Positions 31,041-41,885 of a stretch of 64,000 nt of DNA are shown here, piece after piece. How positions within the stretch are numbered: the first letter of the stretch is position 1; each line of letters begins with the position of its first letter. Position numbers and translations under genes: made by a program. Origin of the DNA: Vicia villosa (lineage: Eukaryota > Streptophyta > Magnoliopsida > Fabales > Fabaceae). Under the pieces are notes generated by a model that saw nothing but the letters and a program-made list of their open reading frames with translations, did no database searches and had not been told where the DNA came from. The DNA lies in assembly GCF_029867415.1 (NCBI RefSeq), contig NC_081180.1, forward strand, positions 21,352,808 to 21,416,807. Reading direction: 5' to 3'.

Positions 31041-33494
31041 AAGGCAATTCAAGAAATGCCTTCACCCAGAACCGAGAAACAAGTTAGAGGATTTCTTGGA
31101 CGTCTGAATTACATCTCGAGATTCATATATCTCATGACTGCAACTTGTGCTCCTATTTTCAAACTTCTACGGAAAAATCAAAGTTGCGTCTGGACAGACG
31201 ATTGTCAGAAAGCGTTCGACAGCATTAAGGAATATCTGCTCGAACCACCCATCTTGTCTCCTCCAGTGGAAGGAAGACCTTTGATAATGTACTTAACCGT
31301 CTTAGAAGACTCCATGGGTTGTGTCCTTGGACAGCAAGACGAGACAAAAAGAAAAGAGCATGCCATTTACTACCTGAGCAAGAAATTCACTGACTGTGAA
31401 TCCCGCTACTCCATGCTCGAGAAGACGTGTTGTGCTTTGGCCTGGGCTGCCAAGCGTCTCCGCCAGTACATGATTCGACATACTACTTGTTTGATCTCTC
31501 ATATGGATCCAATCAAGTACATCTTTGAGAAGCCTGCTTTAACCGGGAGAATTGCCCGTTGGCAGATGTTGTTATCAGAATATGACATTGAGTATCACGC
31601 ACAGAAAGCCGTGAAAGGAAGCATTCTAGCTGAGCACCTGGCTCACCACCCACTCAATGGTCATGAATCAACCAGTTTCGACTTTCCTGACGAGGACGTC
31701 ATGTACCTCAAGATGAAAGATTACGACGAGCCACTACCAGACGAAGGACCTGAGATAGGATCCCAGTGGGGCTTAATATTTGACGGAGCTGTCAATGCTT
31801 ATGGACGAGGAATTGGGGCAATCATTGTTACACCTCAGGGTACCCATATTCCATTTACTGCCAGATTAACTTTCAAATGCACAAACAATGAGGCCGAATA
31901 TGAAGCTTGCATCATGGGTCTCGAAGAAGCCATGGATCTAAGAATCAAACACTTGGATGTGTACGGAGATTCTGCTTTGGTCATCAATCAAATCAAAGGA
32001 GAATGGGAAACGCGCCAACCAGGGTTAATTCCTTACAAAGACTACGCAAGAAGATTGTTACCATTCTTCGACAGGGTAGATTTTCATCACATTCCTCGTG
32101 AAGAAAACAATTTGGCTGATGCATTAGCCACACTCTCTTCCATGATTAGGATAAATCATTGGAATGACATTCCTCGGATCGATGTTATGCGCCTGGATAG
32201 GCCCGCTCATGTATTCACAGTAGAAGCAATCATCGACAACAAACCGTGGTACTACGACATCAAGAACTTTCTTCAAAAGCAAGAGTACCCTCTTGGGGCG
32301 TCAAAGAAAGATAGAAAGACTTTGAGAAAGTTAGCTTGTAGATTCTTCCTGAATGAAGATGTTCTGTACAAGAGAAACTTCGACATGGTTCTGCTCAGAT
32401 GCGTTGACAGAAAAGAAGCAGAAATGCTCATGAGAGAAATACATGAAGGTTCCTTTGGTACTCACACCAATGGACATACCATGACAAGGAAAATACTGAG
32501 AGCAGGATATTATTGGCTGACGATGGAGTCAGATTGCTACCAGTACGCAAAGAGGTGTCACAAATGCCAGATCTACGCCGATAGAATCCATGTGCCACCA
32601 TCTCTTCTCAACATACTCTCTTCCCCTTGGCCTTTCTCCATGTGGGGAATCGACATGATTGGAATGATCGAGCCAAAAGCGTCCAACGGACATCGCTTCA
32701 TCTTGGTAGCCATAGACTATTTTACCAAATGGGTTGAAGCAGCTTCATATGCAAACGTTACAAGACAAGTTGTCGTCAGGTTTATCAAGAATCACATCAT
32801 CTGTCGCTACGGCGTTCCTAGCAAGATAATCACTGACAATGGGTCAAATTTGAATAACAAAATGATGAAGGAGCTTTGTGAAGAATTCAAGATCGAACAT
32901 CACAACTCATCTCCTTACAGACCAAAGATGAATGGAGCTGTAGAAGCAGCTAACAAAAACATCAAGAAAATCATTCAGAAGATGGTCATCACTTACAAAG
33001 ATTGGCATGAAATGCTCCCGTATGCTCTTCATGGTTACCGTACATCAGTACGTACTTCGACTGGAGCAACTCCTTTCTCCCTTGTATATGGCATGGAGGC
33101 AGTCCTACCTATAGAGGTTGAAATCCCATCAATGAGAGTCTTGATGGAGGCAAAATTAACAGAAGCCGAGTGGTGTCAAAGCAGATTCGATGAATTGAAC
33201 TTAATCGAAGAAAAGCGCATGACAGCTTTATGCCACGGACAGCTATATCAACAAAGAATGAAGAAAGCTTTCGACAAAAAGGTTCGACCTCGCACAATCA
33301 AAGAAGGCGACCTTGTACTCAAAAAGATTCAATCTTTTCTCACAGATTCGAGAGGGAAATGGACTCCCAATTATGACGGCCCCTACGTGGTCAAGAGAGC
33401 TTTCTCAGGAGGAGCCTTAATACTCACGACTATGGATGGAGAAGAATTCACCCGTCCTGTGAACGTCGACGCAGTCAAGAAATACTTCGCCTAA
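31041..33494 (+). CDS. pol: Ogre-lineage pol, 3' part (RT end, two RNase H, integrase), open
   Basis: After the gap, 817 codons are open to the stop at 33492-33494. The order is: RT end ('QVRGFLGRLNYISRF'); Ty3-type RNase H ('AIYYLSKKFTDCESRYSMLE', 'LTGRIARWQMLLSEYDI'); archaeal-type RNase H with all four acidic residues ('LIFDGAVNAYGRGIGA', '[13 protein letters not shown]', 'YGDSALVINQI', 'NLADALATL'); and integrase with HHCC ('HTNGHTMTRKIL', 'CHKCQIYADR') and DDE residues ('GIDMIGM', 'ITDNGSNLNN', 'NGAVEAANKN'). The C-terminal part ('GDLVLKKI', 'GKWTPNYDGPYVVK') is complete. It is much better preserved than the Tat copy to its left. It is partial only because of the gap. Confidence 0.92.
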   Translation, partial: KAIQEMPSPRTEKQVRGFLGRLNYISRFIYLMTATCAPIFKLLRKNQSCVWTDDCQKAFDSIKEYLLEPPILSPPVEGRPLIMYLTVLEDSMGCVLGQQDETKRKEHAIYYLSKKFTDCESRYSMLEKTCCALAWAAKRLRQYMIRHTTCLISHMDPIKYIFEKPALTGRIARWQMLLSEYDIEYHAQKAVKGSILAEHLAHHPLNGHESTSFDFPDEDVMYLKMKDYDEPLPDEGPEIGSQWGLIFDGAVNAYGRGIGAIIVTPQGTHIPFTARLTFKCTNNEAEYEACIMGLEEAMDLRIKHLDVYGDSALVINQIKGEWETRQPGLIPYKDYARRLLPFFDRVDFHHIPREENNLADALATLSSMIRINHWNDIPRIDVMRLDRPAHVFTVEAIIDNKPWYYDIKNFLQKQEYPLGASKKDRKTLRKLACRFFLNEDVLYKRNFDMVLLRCVDRKEAEMLMREIHEGSFGTHTNGHTMTRKILRAGYYWLTMESDCYQYAKRCHKCQIYADRIHVPPSLLNILSSPWPFSMWGIDMIGMIEPKASNGHRFILVAIDYFTKWVEAASYANVTRQVVVRFIKNHIICRYGVPSKIITDNGSNLNNKMMKELCEEFKIEHHNSSPYRPKMNGAVEAANKNIKKIIQKMVITYKDWHEMLPYALHGYRTSVRTSTGATPFSLVYGMEAVLPIEVEIPSMRVLMEAKLTEAEWCQSRFDELNLIEEKRMTALCHGQLYQQRMKKAFDKKVRPRTIKEGDLVLKKIQSFLTDSRGKWTPNYDGPYVVKRAFSGGALILTTMDGEEFTRPVNVDAVKKYFA

Positions 33495-33510
33495 ATAAAC
33501 AAAAGAACAG

Positions 33511-33667
33511 CTCGCTAAGTTGAAAACTCGCAAAGAGCGACTTAGGCAAAAAAGAGCGTCTCGGTGAATCGAAAACCCGAAAGGGCGATTCAGGCAAAAG
33601 TTAGAGACATAAAAAAAATATATATATCAATCCCGGTAGACTTAAAACCCGAAAGGGGTAGTTTACG
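33511..33667 (+). repeat. Three consecutive nested hairpins after the Ogre pol stop
   Basis: Three related units follow the pol stop. Unit 1 pairs CTAAGT (33515-33520) with ACTTAG (33540-33545) around CTC-GCAAA-GAG. Unit 2 pairs TGAATCG (33565-33571) with CGATTCA (33586-33592) around CCC-GAAA-GGG (33576-33585). Unit 3 pairs GTAGAC (33636-33641) with GTTTAC (33661-33666, one G-U) around CCC-GAAA-GGG. Stem sequences differ but pairing and the A-rich side of the junction are kept. Confidence 0.75.
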
Positions 33668-34490
33668 CAAAAGTTAGGGATATATGGCAAGTAACTGTGT
33701 TCAGGACAAACTTGATCATTCAAAATCCATAGCGGAGTATTCATCAGCAGTAGGTCATCTTTTACGAAGCACGAATACAGCGCAACTCGGAGTGGAAGGG
33801 AGAGATAACGGTCGTCACGTTTCATCGTAGCCCTTTTCCCGAAAATTACCAATTTCCAACTTTGTAAATACTCCATGGAATCAAGCATTTGGCTGATTAC
33901 CATTCCATATATAATAATTTGAGCCTTGTGCTTTCCTTTGCAATCTAGTCTTATTCAGTTTCTTGAAATGCATTTTAAGTTTAAATAGTCAATTTCTTGA
34001 AACAAATGTTTTCATAAAATAAAAATGAATTTACTTGCAAAAATAAAGGTGAAAGTTCTTTCTAAGGCTTACAAACAATAGGAAGAATGCAAACAGTTGC
34101 TCCGAGAACGGGGGAGACTCCGGGAACCAAGATTTCCCCATGAGGTCGCTTTGCGAACATCTCCCGATGACGGATCTTCACTTCAATTCATATTACTCAT
34201 TTCAAACAGCGGACAACTGATAACCAGATATTCCCGAGAGAGTTCGAACTCCAAGAAGAGGACATCTTCTGATCCACAAGAATTTCAGTCGTATCATAGG
34301 ATTTTACATCCGCGACAATTCTATTCACATTCACTTTACATTTTATAATTGTCATAATATTCATGCATACATTACATCACAACTGCATAGTCAAATTAGG
34401 CTTTTAATCATGAGAATGCCCGAGTCATGAGGGCATGAACTCAAGTTTCCCCTGCAAGTCCTGGAGAAACTTTTTTTCCTTCAAGACAAC
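33668..34490 (+). other. Ogre 3' UTR, non-coding
   Basis: No supported gene. Short frames here lack any motif. This is the part of Ogre between integrase and the tandem-repeat zone. Confidence 0.6.
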
Positions 34491-35275
34491 GATCCATGTA
34501 GAGAGATTTCCCCAAGCAGGTCAATAAATGGTAGTCTCCCTCAAAGAGATAGTTTGTTCACTTTTGGAATTCCTCAACCGAGAATCTCCTGCAGAGCGAC
34601 ATTCAACAGTCTTCTTCAGATAAGATAGTCTGCTTCACATTCCGGAACTCCCTACAGGTCTGGTATTTCCCCAGCAAGGTCGAAAGATGCCACCTTCTTT
34701 TTCATCAAAGAAAATAATTCAGAATCTCCCAGCAGATCGACAAATGATTCCCCAGCGGAGTCAGTAAATGATAGTCTTCGTCCAGAAGATAGTTCAGATT
34801 CCCCAACAAAGTCAGCGAATGGCAGTCTCTTTCAGCAGAAGACAGTTTGCTCACTTTCTATCACAACAAAGTCAGTAAATGGCAGTCTCTTTCAGCAGAA
34901 GACAGTTTGCTCACTTTCTATCATAACAAAGTCAGCAAATGGCAGTCTCTTTCAGCAGAAGACAGTTTGCTCACTTTCTTTCATGACAGGGTCGACGAAT
35001 GGCAGTCTCTCCCAGTAGAAGACAGTTTGCTCCCCTAGCAATTGGCAAATGGCAGTCTTTTCCCAAAAAAAGACAGTTTGTCTGCTAAATACTCAAGAGA
35101 TCGACAAATGGCAGTTTCTTCAAACAGTTTGTCTGTTTCTGGGATGCTTAACTCCCCACAGAGTCGATGAATGGCAGTTTTCCTCTTAGGAAAATAGTTC
35201 GTTGATTCCCCAGGCATCAGTTGACGAATGGCAGTTTTCACCCCGAAAACAGTTCGTCCGCCTTCAAACGAAGTC
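34491..35275 (+). repeat. Tandem repeat array in the Ogre 3' UTR (60-bp core unit)
   Basis: From 34806 to about 35035 four units of exactly 60 bp stand in register: AACAAAGTCAG..AATGGCAG followed by TCTCTTTCAGCAGAAGACAG and TTTGCTCACTTTCTATC. Flanking units on both sides (from 34491, to 35275) are more divergent and 55-75 bp long but keep the '..AATGGCAGT...ACAGTTTG' core. Ogre 3' UTRs are known for such variable tandem repeats, which can seed satellites. Confidence 0.88.
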
Positions 35276-35345
35276 ATTAGCCCCTCAAAAGATCATGGGC
35301 CCATATGACAATCTTTCAAAGACGTCAAGTCAAAAGGGAAGATGG

Positions 35346-35505
35346 TGAAGTTTCTTTACTACCGTCGAATGGCATCTTATCTCCAAGCGCTGATAAGAAG
35401 TTTGACGAGGAAACAAACATTTGAAGTTCCTCTACAGCCGTCAAATGGCATCTTACCTCCAAGCGCTGGTAAGAAGTTTGATGAGGAAACAGACCTTTGG
35501 AGATT
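35346..35505 (+). repeat. Second short tandem duplication in the Ogre 3' UTR (~80 bp x 2)
   Basis: Two adjacent ~80-bp copies share GTCGAATGGCATCTTATCTC / GTCAAATGGCATCTTACCTC, then CAAGCGCTG.TAAGAAGTTTG and A.GAGGAAACA. Differences are few. The unit shares AATGGCA with the 60-bp array upstream and may descend from it. Confidence 0.75.
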
Positions 35506-38380
35506 TTCTCTTTATCTGAGATATTGTCCAAACGCAACTAAGACCAGTTTCGAGATTTGGACATCCGGAACGAGAGGGGGTTGTTTACCTTTTTTTTAAG
35601 TATCAACACTTAGTTAAAGAAGATGGATTGCGCATCCTACATTGCCATCCATTCTCCAGAATCCACATCAAGTATTTCTACAGGAGTTTGTCTCCTCATC
35701 CCCCGCCAAGCGCGACAACAGGATCAAATCATGCAAAGATTTTATCAATTACAACATCTCAGGAGCGCCCAAAATTCGGGCATTCTTTGATATTTAAGTC
35801 TCTTTTACGCAGGAGAGATCGAGATCTCAATCTCTCTCCCTCCAGATAAAAGAAACTTAAATAGGGGCATCTGTCATACCCTAATTTTTGACCCCCCTGA
35901 GATGACATATCTTCAGGATTTTTCATCAGGTCAAGACAAGTACCCAGAGCAGTCATTTCTCCATCTGGTACCTAATCGAGGATGCTCAAAGACAAGAAAG
36001 CTCAGGCAAAGGATCAATCAATACAAGGATTAGTCCCTAATACAATCATGAGGCTCAAAGACTTCACTTTTCTCATCTATGATTGATTAGACATCCAGTC
36101 ATATGAGTACAGGTTTACTCAGGTCGCCAGACTAGGGTTCTGAGCCTATCAAGGACTGAAATCAGGGATCACATTTGGGAAACCCTAAAAAAACTCAGAG
36201 GGTCATTCAAAGACATCAATCATCTTCAAATAACTCATATTACAAGGTCTACTGGACATCACACTTCAATTCAAAGTCTACAGTCATTACTTTCACATGG
36301 TCGACAAATTAGGGTTTTGACCTAATTCACCAAGATAGTTGACTTCTGATCAGGGCATGAATCCAAAACTCAAGACATGATTCAAGGATCTCTACTACCT
36401 CCATATAATCCATTTATATCATCCATTTGTGGAGAAGATCTTATTTCTACACAAAAGCCCAAAAATTCACTTTGTCAGGAAAAAGTCAACTGTGAAGGAT
36501 CATCATTGACTTTTAAGGTTTTTGGTCAAAAAATGACTTTCAAAGATCAATATCATCAATATATGGATGTCAAAGTCATTTGGCCAAAGAAATTCAAAGA
36601 AATTCATCAAGGAGCGAAAAGTCGGGAATTAGGGTTTTTGAAGGCATGGTGAGATCTCAAAATTTCACCTACACAACTCAAAAAACTTCCAACATGAAAG
36701 TTGTAGATCTTGCAAAATAAAACAACATCTTACAAAGGAACTTTTTTCAAAAGATCAACCATTTATGAAGTTTTGGAAATTTTGAAGTTTAGGTCATAAA
36801 CACTTAGAAATTTTTCTAAGTGTTTTAACCTAGTTTTCATCCAACTTTAGGCTCATTTTTCACAAATTTCCTAAATGATTCTGAAGAAGACATAAACTAA
36901 TGATTTGAAGTAGATGTTTAGGGCTTTCCAAATTGTGTTCAACCTTCTCCAAATTCAATTTGAGCTAGGAGTTATGCTTGTTCAAAGTTGGCCTCATGAA
37001 GTAAAATTATAGGTCATGGACACTTTTGGACTTTGCAAATTTTGTGCAAATAACCTCTCTTATGGATGCTACACGACCCATAACACATCTGAAACCATGC
37101 CATGCATTCATTTTCACCATGCCATAAGGATTGAAGAAGATTCTAAAAACAAGAACATGTGATTATGTAATGATTACATTTGTGAATTTATGGCAAATTG
37201 ATGAATCACCCAAGGAATCTTCTCACCAACCAATTAGAGCTCATTTCTGGCTCAGAATTGTCCCCTAAGATCAAGCAAAATCGAGGGCTAGGGGATTGAT
37301 CAAATGGAATCAAAATTCTCATCATTGCATAAGAGATATTTGCAAAATTCCTTCATGGCTAAGAAAGCAAATCAACTTCACTAAGGAAGCTCACTCCTCT
37401 GCAGCTATACTGATCCATTTGCCTATAAATACAGATGCATTCCTCATTCAAAAAGACACCAAAGCAACCATATTACTTGCTTTCTCCTTCTCTCCTCTTG
37501 TTCATTGTTTTTCAAAGTTCTTTGGCAAGAAGAATCGATTTCTTCAAACCAAAGCTTATCTTTGGGAAGTGAGCATTCTAACATCTCAAGGGAGGTCATT
37601 TGAGGTGATCCAAGCACCTGGATCACTTCTGTAGGTGGAGGAACACCATTGTTGCTCTCACTTTGGAGCACTTGCAGTTGGAGGTCCATGGAGTGATTCA
37701 GAAGGTTTCAAGGCAAGCCAATCATCCAGACACACTCCTCAGGTCATAGTGAAGCTAACCAGATGGCTGCAGCTCATCTGTAACTCAGGATTCAACAACC
37801 TCCATGTCCACTTGAAGCTCAAATCGAGGGAGGTCCATAGAACAATTCAGAAGGATTCAGGCTACAATAAGCATCCAGTTAGCATCATTGAGTCTCAGGG
37901 AAGCTATTGAGATCATTCATTCAAACCCAGGTGCTCTCAATCATCCTCACGATCTCCATTTTCAGAGGTAAGTTTCTGAACTTCACCTCTCTAATTTAAG
38001 TACCTTTTGTGAAATAGCTCGATTCTATCTTGTTCAGCATCATCAGAGGATTGAAAACCCTCTATCATCATCCATTTATCTTTCAGTATAGTCATTTAAT
38101 TTGATTTTGAAATTTTAGGGTTCTTCACGATTTCTGATAAATTAGTTAGATGTAGTTAATGATAGTTCATGTTAGTTACATATTTAGAATCGTGAGTGAA
38201 ATTAGAGCAAGTTTCGTGTTTACATCATGACAAATGGTTGAGAAACGAGTGAGTTCAGAAATCCAAAAATGGAGAGCTTGAGGTTGAAGACGAAGATGGT
38301 GGTGGCGCGCAAATTTGAATTCTCAGGGCAGGTTTTATTTTATTTTGAATGGTATGCGTTTTATTAACGACTAAACAACT

Positions 38381-38461
38381 TGCCCTAGTGGCCACACATG
38401 CGCCCTTAGTATCATCATGCCACAAGTCTGGGGTTCGAATCCCCCTCGCCCCAGACTTTTT
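38381..38461 (+). other. tRNA-like Pol III cassette 1 in the Ogre LTR
   Basis: TGCCCTAGTGG (38381-38391) matches the A-box consensus at 10 of 11 positions. GGTTCGAATCC (38432-38442) is a perfect B box and sits in a T-arm-like stem, GGGGTTCGAATCCCC. TTTTT at 38457-38461 is a Pol III terminator. The fold is not a canonical tRNA. Confidence 0.6.
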
Positions 38462-38543
38462 CATCCTTTTATTTTTTCAGATTTTTCTAACTTGTTTTAA
38501 AACAAAACCAAATGCGCGCGTGTTATAGTCACCAACTGGCGTT

Positions 38544-38622
38544 TGGCTCAGTGGTGTTGTTTTGAGTGTGTGGCTATAAGGGCGTGAGTTCAAGCCTTGC
38601 TAGGACCAAAACCTATTTTTTT
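38544..38622 (+). other. tRNA-like Pol III cassette 2 in the Ogre LTR
   Basis: TGGCTCAGTGG (38544-38554) is a perfect A box; GAGTTCAAGCC (38586-38596) a good B box; seven T at 38616-38622 follow. Spacing between boxes is about 32 bp, in the tRNA range. No acceptor stem or anticodon arm could be made to pair convincingly. Confidence 0.6.
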
Positions 38623-39184
38623 ATCACTTTTCTAACTTAATTCCTTCACAACTTTAACCAATTATTTAACTTATCAAATTAATTCATTTTGACTTCATTT
38701 TTTAAACACTTGTTGATTAATATATATATTTTATAAATAATCAAAAAAAATCATAAAAATATTATTTATTTCATGTATTTTAATTAGGTTTAAAATAGTA
38801 TGTTTTAAATGTTTTCTTAAATACTTTAAAATATATATATTCATTTTGTTTTAACCTAATTACTTTGTGAATAATGTTATGATAAAAACCCTATTTATTT
38901 AGGTCTTAATTAGGTATAGATTTCATCTTTGCCTTAATTAAGTTGACTTTTGTCAATCTACAAAATTGTTTTCAATCTCCGATTAAACAGATGATTAAGG
39001 TTTTCAAACAACAAAACCTTATATCATTTCAATCTTTTCTTCAACTGTTTTCATAAACAGTAAATCATTTTTAAGTGGGCCTCTAATAGAGTGTAAGTCC
39101 CGAAAACCTTCTCTTCTTAGCTTGTTTTCAAAACTGTATTTTCAAAATCTTCTTTCTGTTTTCAAAAACATTCTTCTAGTATTT

Positions 39185-39670
39185 GAAGGGCATTATTCCC
39201 GGTGAAACTCTTCAGATACCTATGTGACCTTTGTCCATCTTCACTTCTTCTGTTTTCAAAAACCATCAACTGTTTATCATATACATTCAACTGTTATCAA
39301 CAAAAACAACAAAAATTACTGTTGAGGCTCTGTACATACTTCTTCAATGGCCTCCACTCCATCCAGGTTAGGCTTTACAAGCTTTCAATTTACAGTCTTT
39401 ATTTAAATTACTGTCAAATATAAACTGTGCATATATTAGTTTAGAACTACGTTTGAGTATAAACCTTAGGACAGTTAAACTATATATATATTATAGGAAT
39501 ATGACCTAGGATTGAGAATGTCTTCCCGGTGAAGGCTCTTTCCTAATTAGAGATCTGTAGTTCAAACCCCCAAGATGAATTATTCCCGGTGAAACATCTT
39601 GGCAAAAACCTTAGAATCCAAAAAAATAGGACACATCCACCCAAAGAGGAATTATTCCCGGTGAAACCTC
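39185..39670 (+). repeat. Dispersed 'TTATTCCCGGTGAAACTCTT' repeats in the Ogre LTR
   Basis: The motif ATTCCCGGTGAAAC.CTT occurs near 39193, 39580 and 39650, with a CTTCCCGGTGAAGGCTCTT variant near 39523. Between copies the sequence differs. Confidence 0.7.
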
Positions 39671-40129
39671 TTACCCATTTGCTTAGAGCCAAAATAAGTT
39701 CAAAACTACATAAGCTTTCTCTTGTGCTATAACAAGGACCCTCGATTAGCCTCCTCTTGGGCTTTGTACAAGGACCCACAGGCTTCTTAAAAGCATTTCC
39801 AGCTTCCTCTTGAGCTTGTATACAAGGACCCATCAGGTTTCTTATAAACATAGGAACAGGTCTTTAGTCACCTTTTAGCCTACCCTGGTGAGTTTCTTCC
39901 AATTTAAACCAGACTTAAAACAAGCTAAGTTTGTCTCAATTTCACATTGAGTACATTTTTGGAATGAGAGACATGGACAGTCTCTGTCACCCTTATCTTC
40001 ATCAATCCTCCTTAGTAGAGTCTAGGATCTATGTTTTGGTCATCCTCAGCATTGAGTCAGCCTTCATCTTGGGCTTTAAACAAAGAGTCTCCACTAGATA
40101 ATCTTTCTGCCATCCACTTTTCAATCATA

Positions 40130-40540
40130 AAAATCCCTGGAAAGGGTTAGCCTCCAACATCTGTCTAAAATGTCAAAATCCCTGGAAAGGGTTAGCTTCC
40201 ACACATCTTTTCAATAAAAATCCCTGGAAAGGGTTAGCCTCCAAAGTCAATTAAAATCAATCCATCATTTCAATAAAAATCCCTGGAAAGGGTTAGCCTC
40301 CAAAGTCAATTAAAATCAATCCATCATTTCAATAAAAACCCCTGGAAAGGGTTAGCCTCCAAAGTCAATTAATAAATGTCAAAAAAATAAATAGATTTCA
40401 TTCTCTTAGGAGATAATTTCCCCAAAAGAGTCAAAACCCCTGGAAAGGGTCAGTCTCCAAAAAACATGATAAAGTCAGTCTTTTAACAGACAAATTCACC
40501 AGCTGAGTCAAAATCCCTGGAAAGGGTTAGCTTCCAAAGA
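40130..40540 (+). repeat. Minisatellite with AATCCCTGGAAAGGGTTAGC core
   Basis: At least seven copies of CCCTGGAAAGGGTTAGCCTC stand at 30-90 bp steps; three between 40210 and 40370 form a near-perfect ~62-bp tandem repeat with TCAATTAAAATCAATCCATC between. The core CCCTGGAAAGGG is a short inverted repeat. Confidence 0.85.
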
Positions 40541-40579
40541 AAAACAGTCTTTAAAACCTCCTCAGTAGAGTCAAAACCA

Positions 40580-41100
40580 ACAAAAACAGTTAGCCTCAAC
40601 CTTGGGCTTCATACAAGGCACCCAAACAATAAAACTCCCCTGTCAAGAGTCAGCCTCAACCTTGGGCATTGTACAAGGCAGATAATAAAGTCTCCCCAGT
40701 GAGTCCTTCATCACTCAGTAGCCACAACCTTGGGCTTTGAACAAGGCAGATAAACCATATCTTTCATGTGTCAAAGATTCCTAACACTTAGGATCTTTCC
40801 CCATATAGTCATCCATACTTAATTCATTTAAGAGTCCGCCACAACCTTGGGCTTTGTACAAGGCAGAAAATAGTGTTTTTCCCTAGCTAAAGTTAGCCAC
40901 AACCTTGGGCTTTGTACAAGGCACATAAATAGAGTCTCCCTAAGTAGAGTCAGCCTCAATTCTGGGCTTTGTACAGAACACAAAAATACTCTGTAATTAA
41001 TCCCCAGTGGAGTCATTTCCCAGAGTCAATAATATTAATTAATCAATCAAAAAGCCTCAAGCTTGGGCCTCATACAAGCCAGCTAAAGTCAAATCTTTCA
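40580..41100 (+). repeat. Repeated CAACCTTGGGCTTTGTACAAGGCA hairpin units
   Basis: CCTTGGGCTTTGTACAAGG and variants occur about eight times (near 40596, 40650, 40726, 40842, 40900, with weaker copies near 40960, 41050 and 41455); older ones lie at 39750-39830. CCTTG pairs with CAAGG around a 9-nt loop in most copies. Confidence 0.8.
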
Positions 41101-41885
41101 TACAGTAGATAGACATAGCTTATCTCTATAAAGAGATATTTTTACTACTCTACCACATTCAAACAAACAAACATTTCAATTTCAATCAAAGTCTCCCATT
41201 TAGGACTCTGAAAGACATGCTCTGGCACATCCCCAGACTTGTACACTTTCCCTAATTTGGACGAGCATCTTTCTTTCATTTAAGAGGCATCTGACTGGCA
41301 TACTTGCACACACACAAGTAAGGTCCCCCTCTTGAATGAAATGAATTCAGTTATTCTGTCACTCCTTTAAATGTTTGTGGTAGAATAGTACAAATACCTC
41401 TCTGTAAAGATAATTTCATGTCTCTTTACTGTAAACAGAGATTTAATTCCAAGCTTCAACCTTGAGCTTCAAGCAAGGCACCAAAAAACATTAATTTCCC
41501 TAGTTAGTTCCCCGAACTACATTAAGCTCTGACTTCCACTAGGGATATGTAGGCATGAGGTTTACAAGGAATCTCAGCGAGCTAATAAAATACCAAAAAT
41601 AGTCAGTCTTATCTGTCTGTCTTTTCAAATCAATTCAATTCTCTCTCCTAATACAAAGGAGAAACTTTCCCAATCATTAGCAGCAAACACAATCACAAAT
41701 GACACAGAGAAGGTTCCTGTAGAGTACTACAGATATGTAGGGTGTTTAAACACTTCCCTATGTATAACCGACCTCCCGGACTCCAGAATTTCTAGTCTAG
41801 GTGAAAATCCCCACACTTAGCAAACTCCTAGGGTTTAGTTGAGATCTTTTTTTCCCTTTCCTACTCGTAGGACAAATAAGAAAGT

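Larger units (their letters stand above)
35872..41885 (+). mobile_element. Ogre 3' LTR (about 6 kb; right end approximate)
   Basis: After the purine-rich AAATAGGGGCATC the LTR starts TGTCATACCCTAATTTTTGA, the usual start of legume Ogre LTRs; the solo LTR at 54027 starts almost the same. It shows typical Ogre LTR segments: 'AACATGAAAGTTGTAGATCTTGC' near 36690, several minisatellites, and near 41525 the 'GATATGTAGGCATGAGG' block that recurs as 'GATACGTAGGC' in the solo LTR. I lose similarity around 41885, before the expected terminal CTACA, so the end may be truncated or overwritten. Confidence 0.8.

Noticed and set aside
30841..31087. Open frames crossing the N gap
   Set aside because: They arise from undetermined bases.
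34806..35035. CRISPR-like array of 60-bp repeats
   Set aside because: Repeats are contiguous without unique spacers and lie in a plant retrotransposon 3' UTR.
38255..38464. 69-codon minus-strand frame reading 'SGARGIRTPDLWHD'
   Set aside because: This peptide pattern is the well-known translation artefact of a tRNA T-arm (GGTTCGAATCC) read backwards; it supports the tRNA-like cassette, not a protein.
38381..38622. Genuine functional tRNA genes
   Set aside because: A and B boxes are good, but I could not pair acceptor and anticodon arms; called tRNA-like only.
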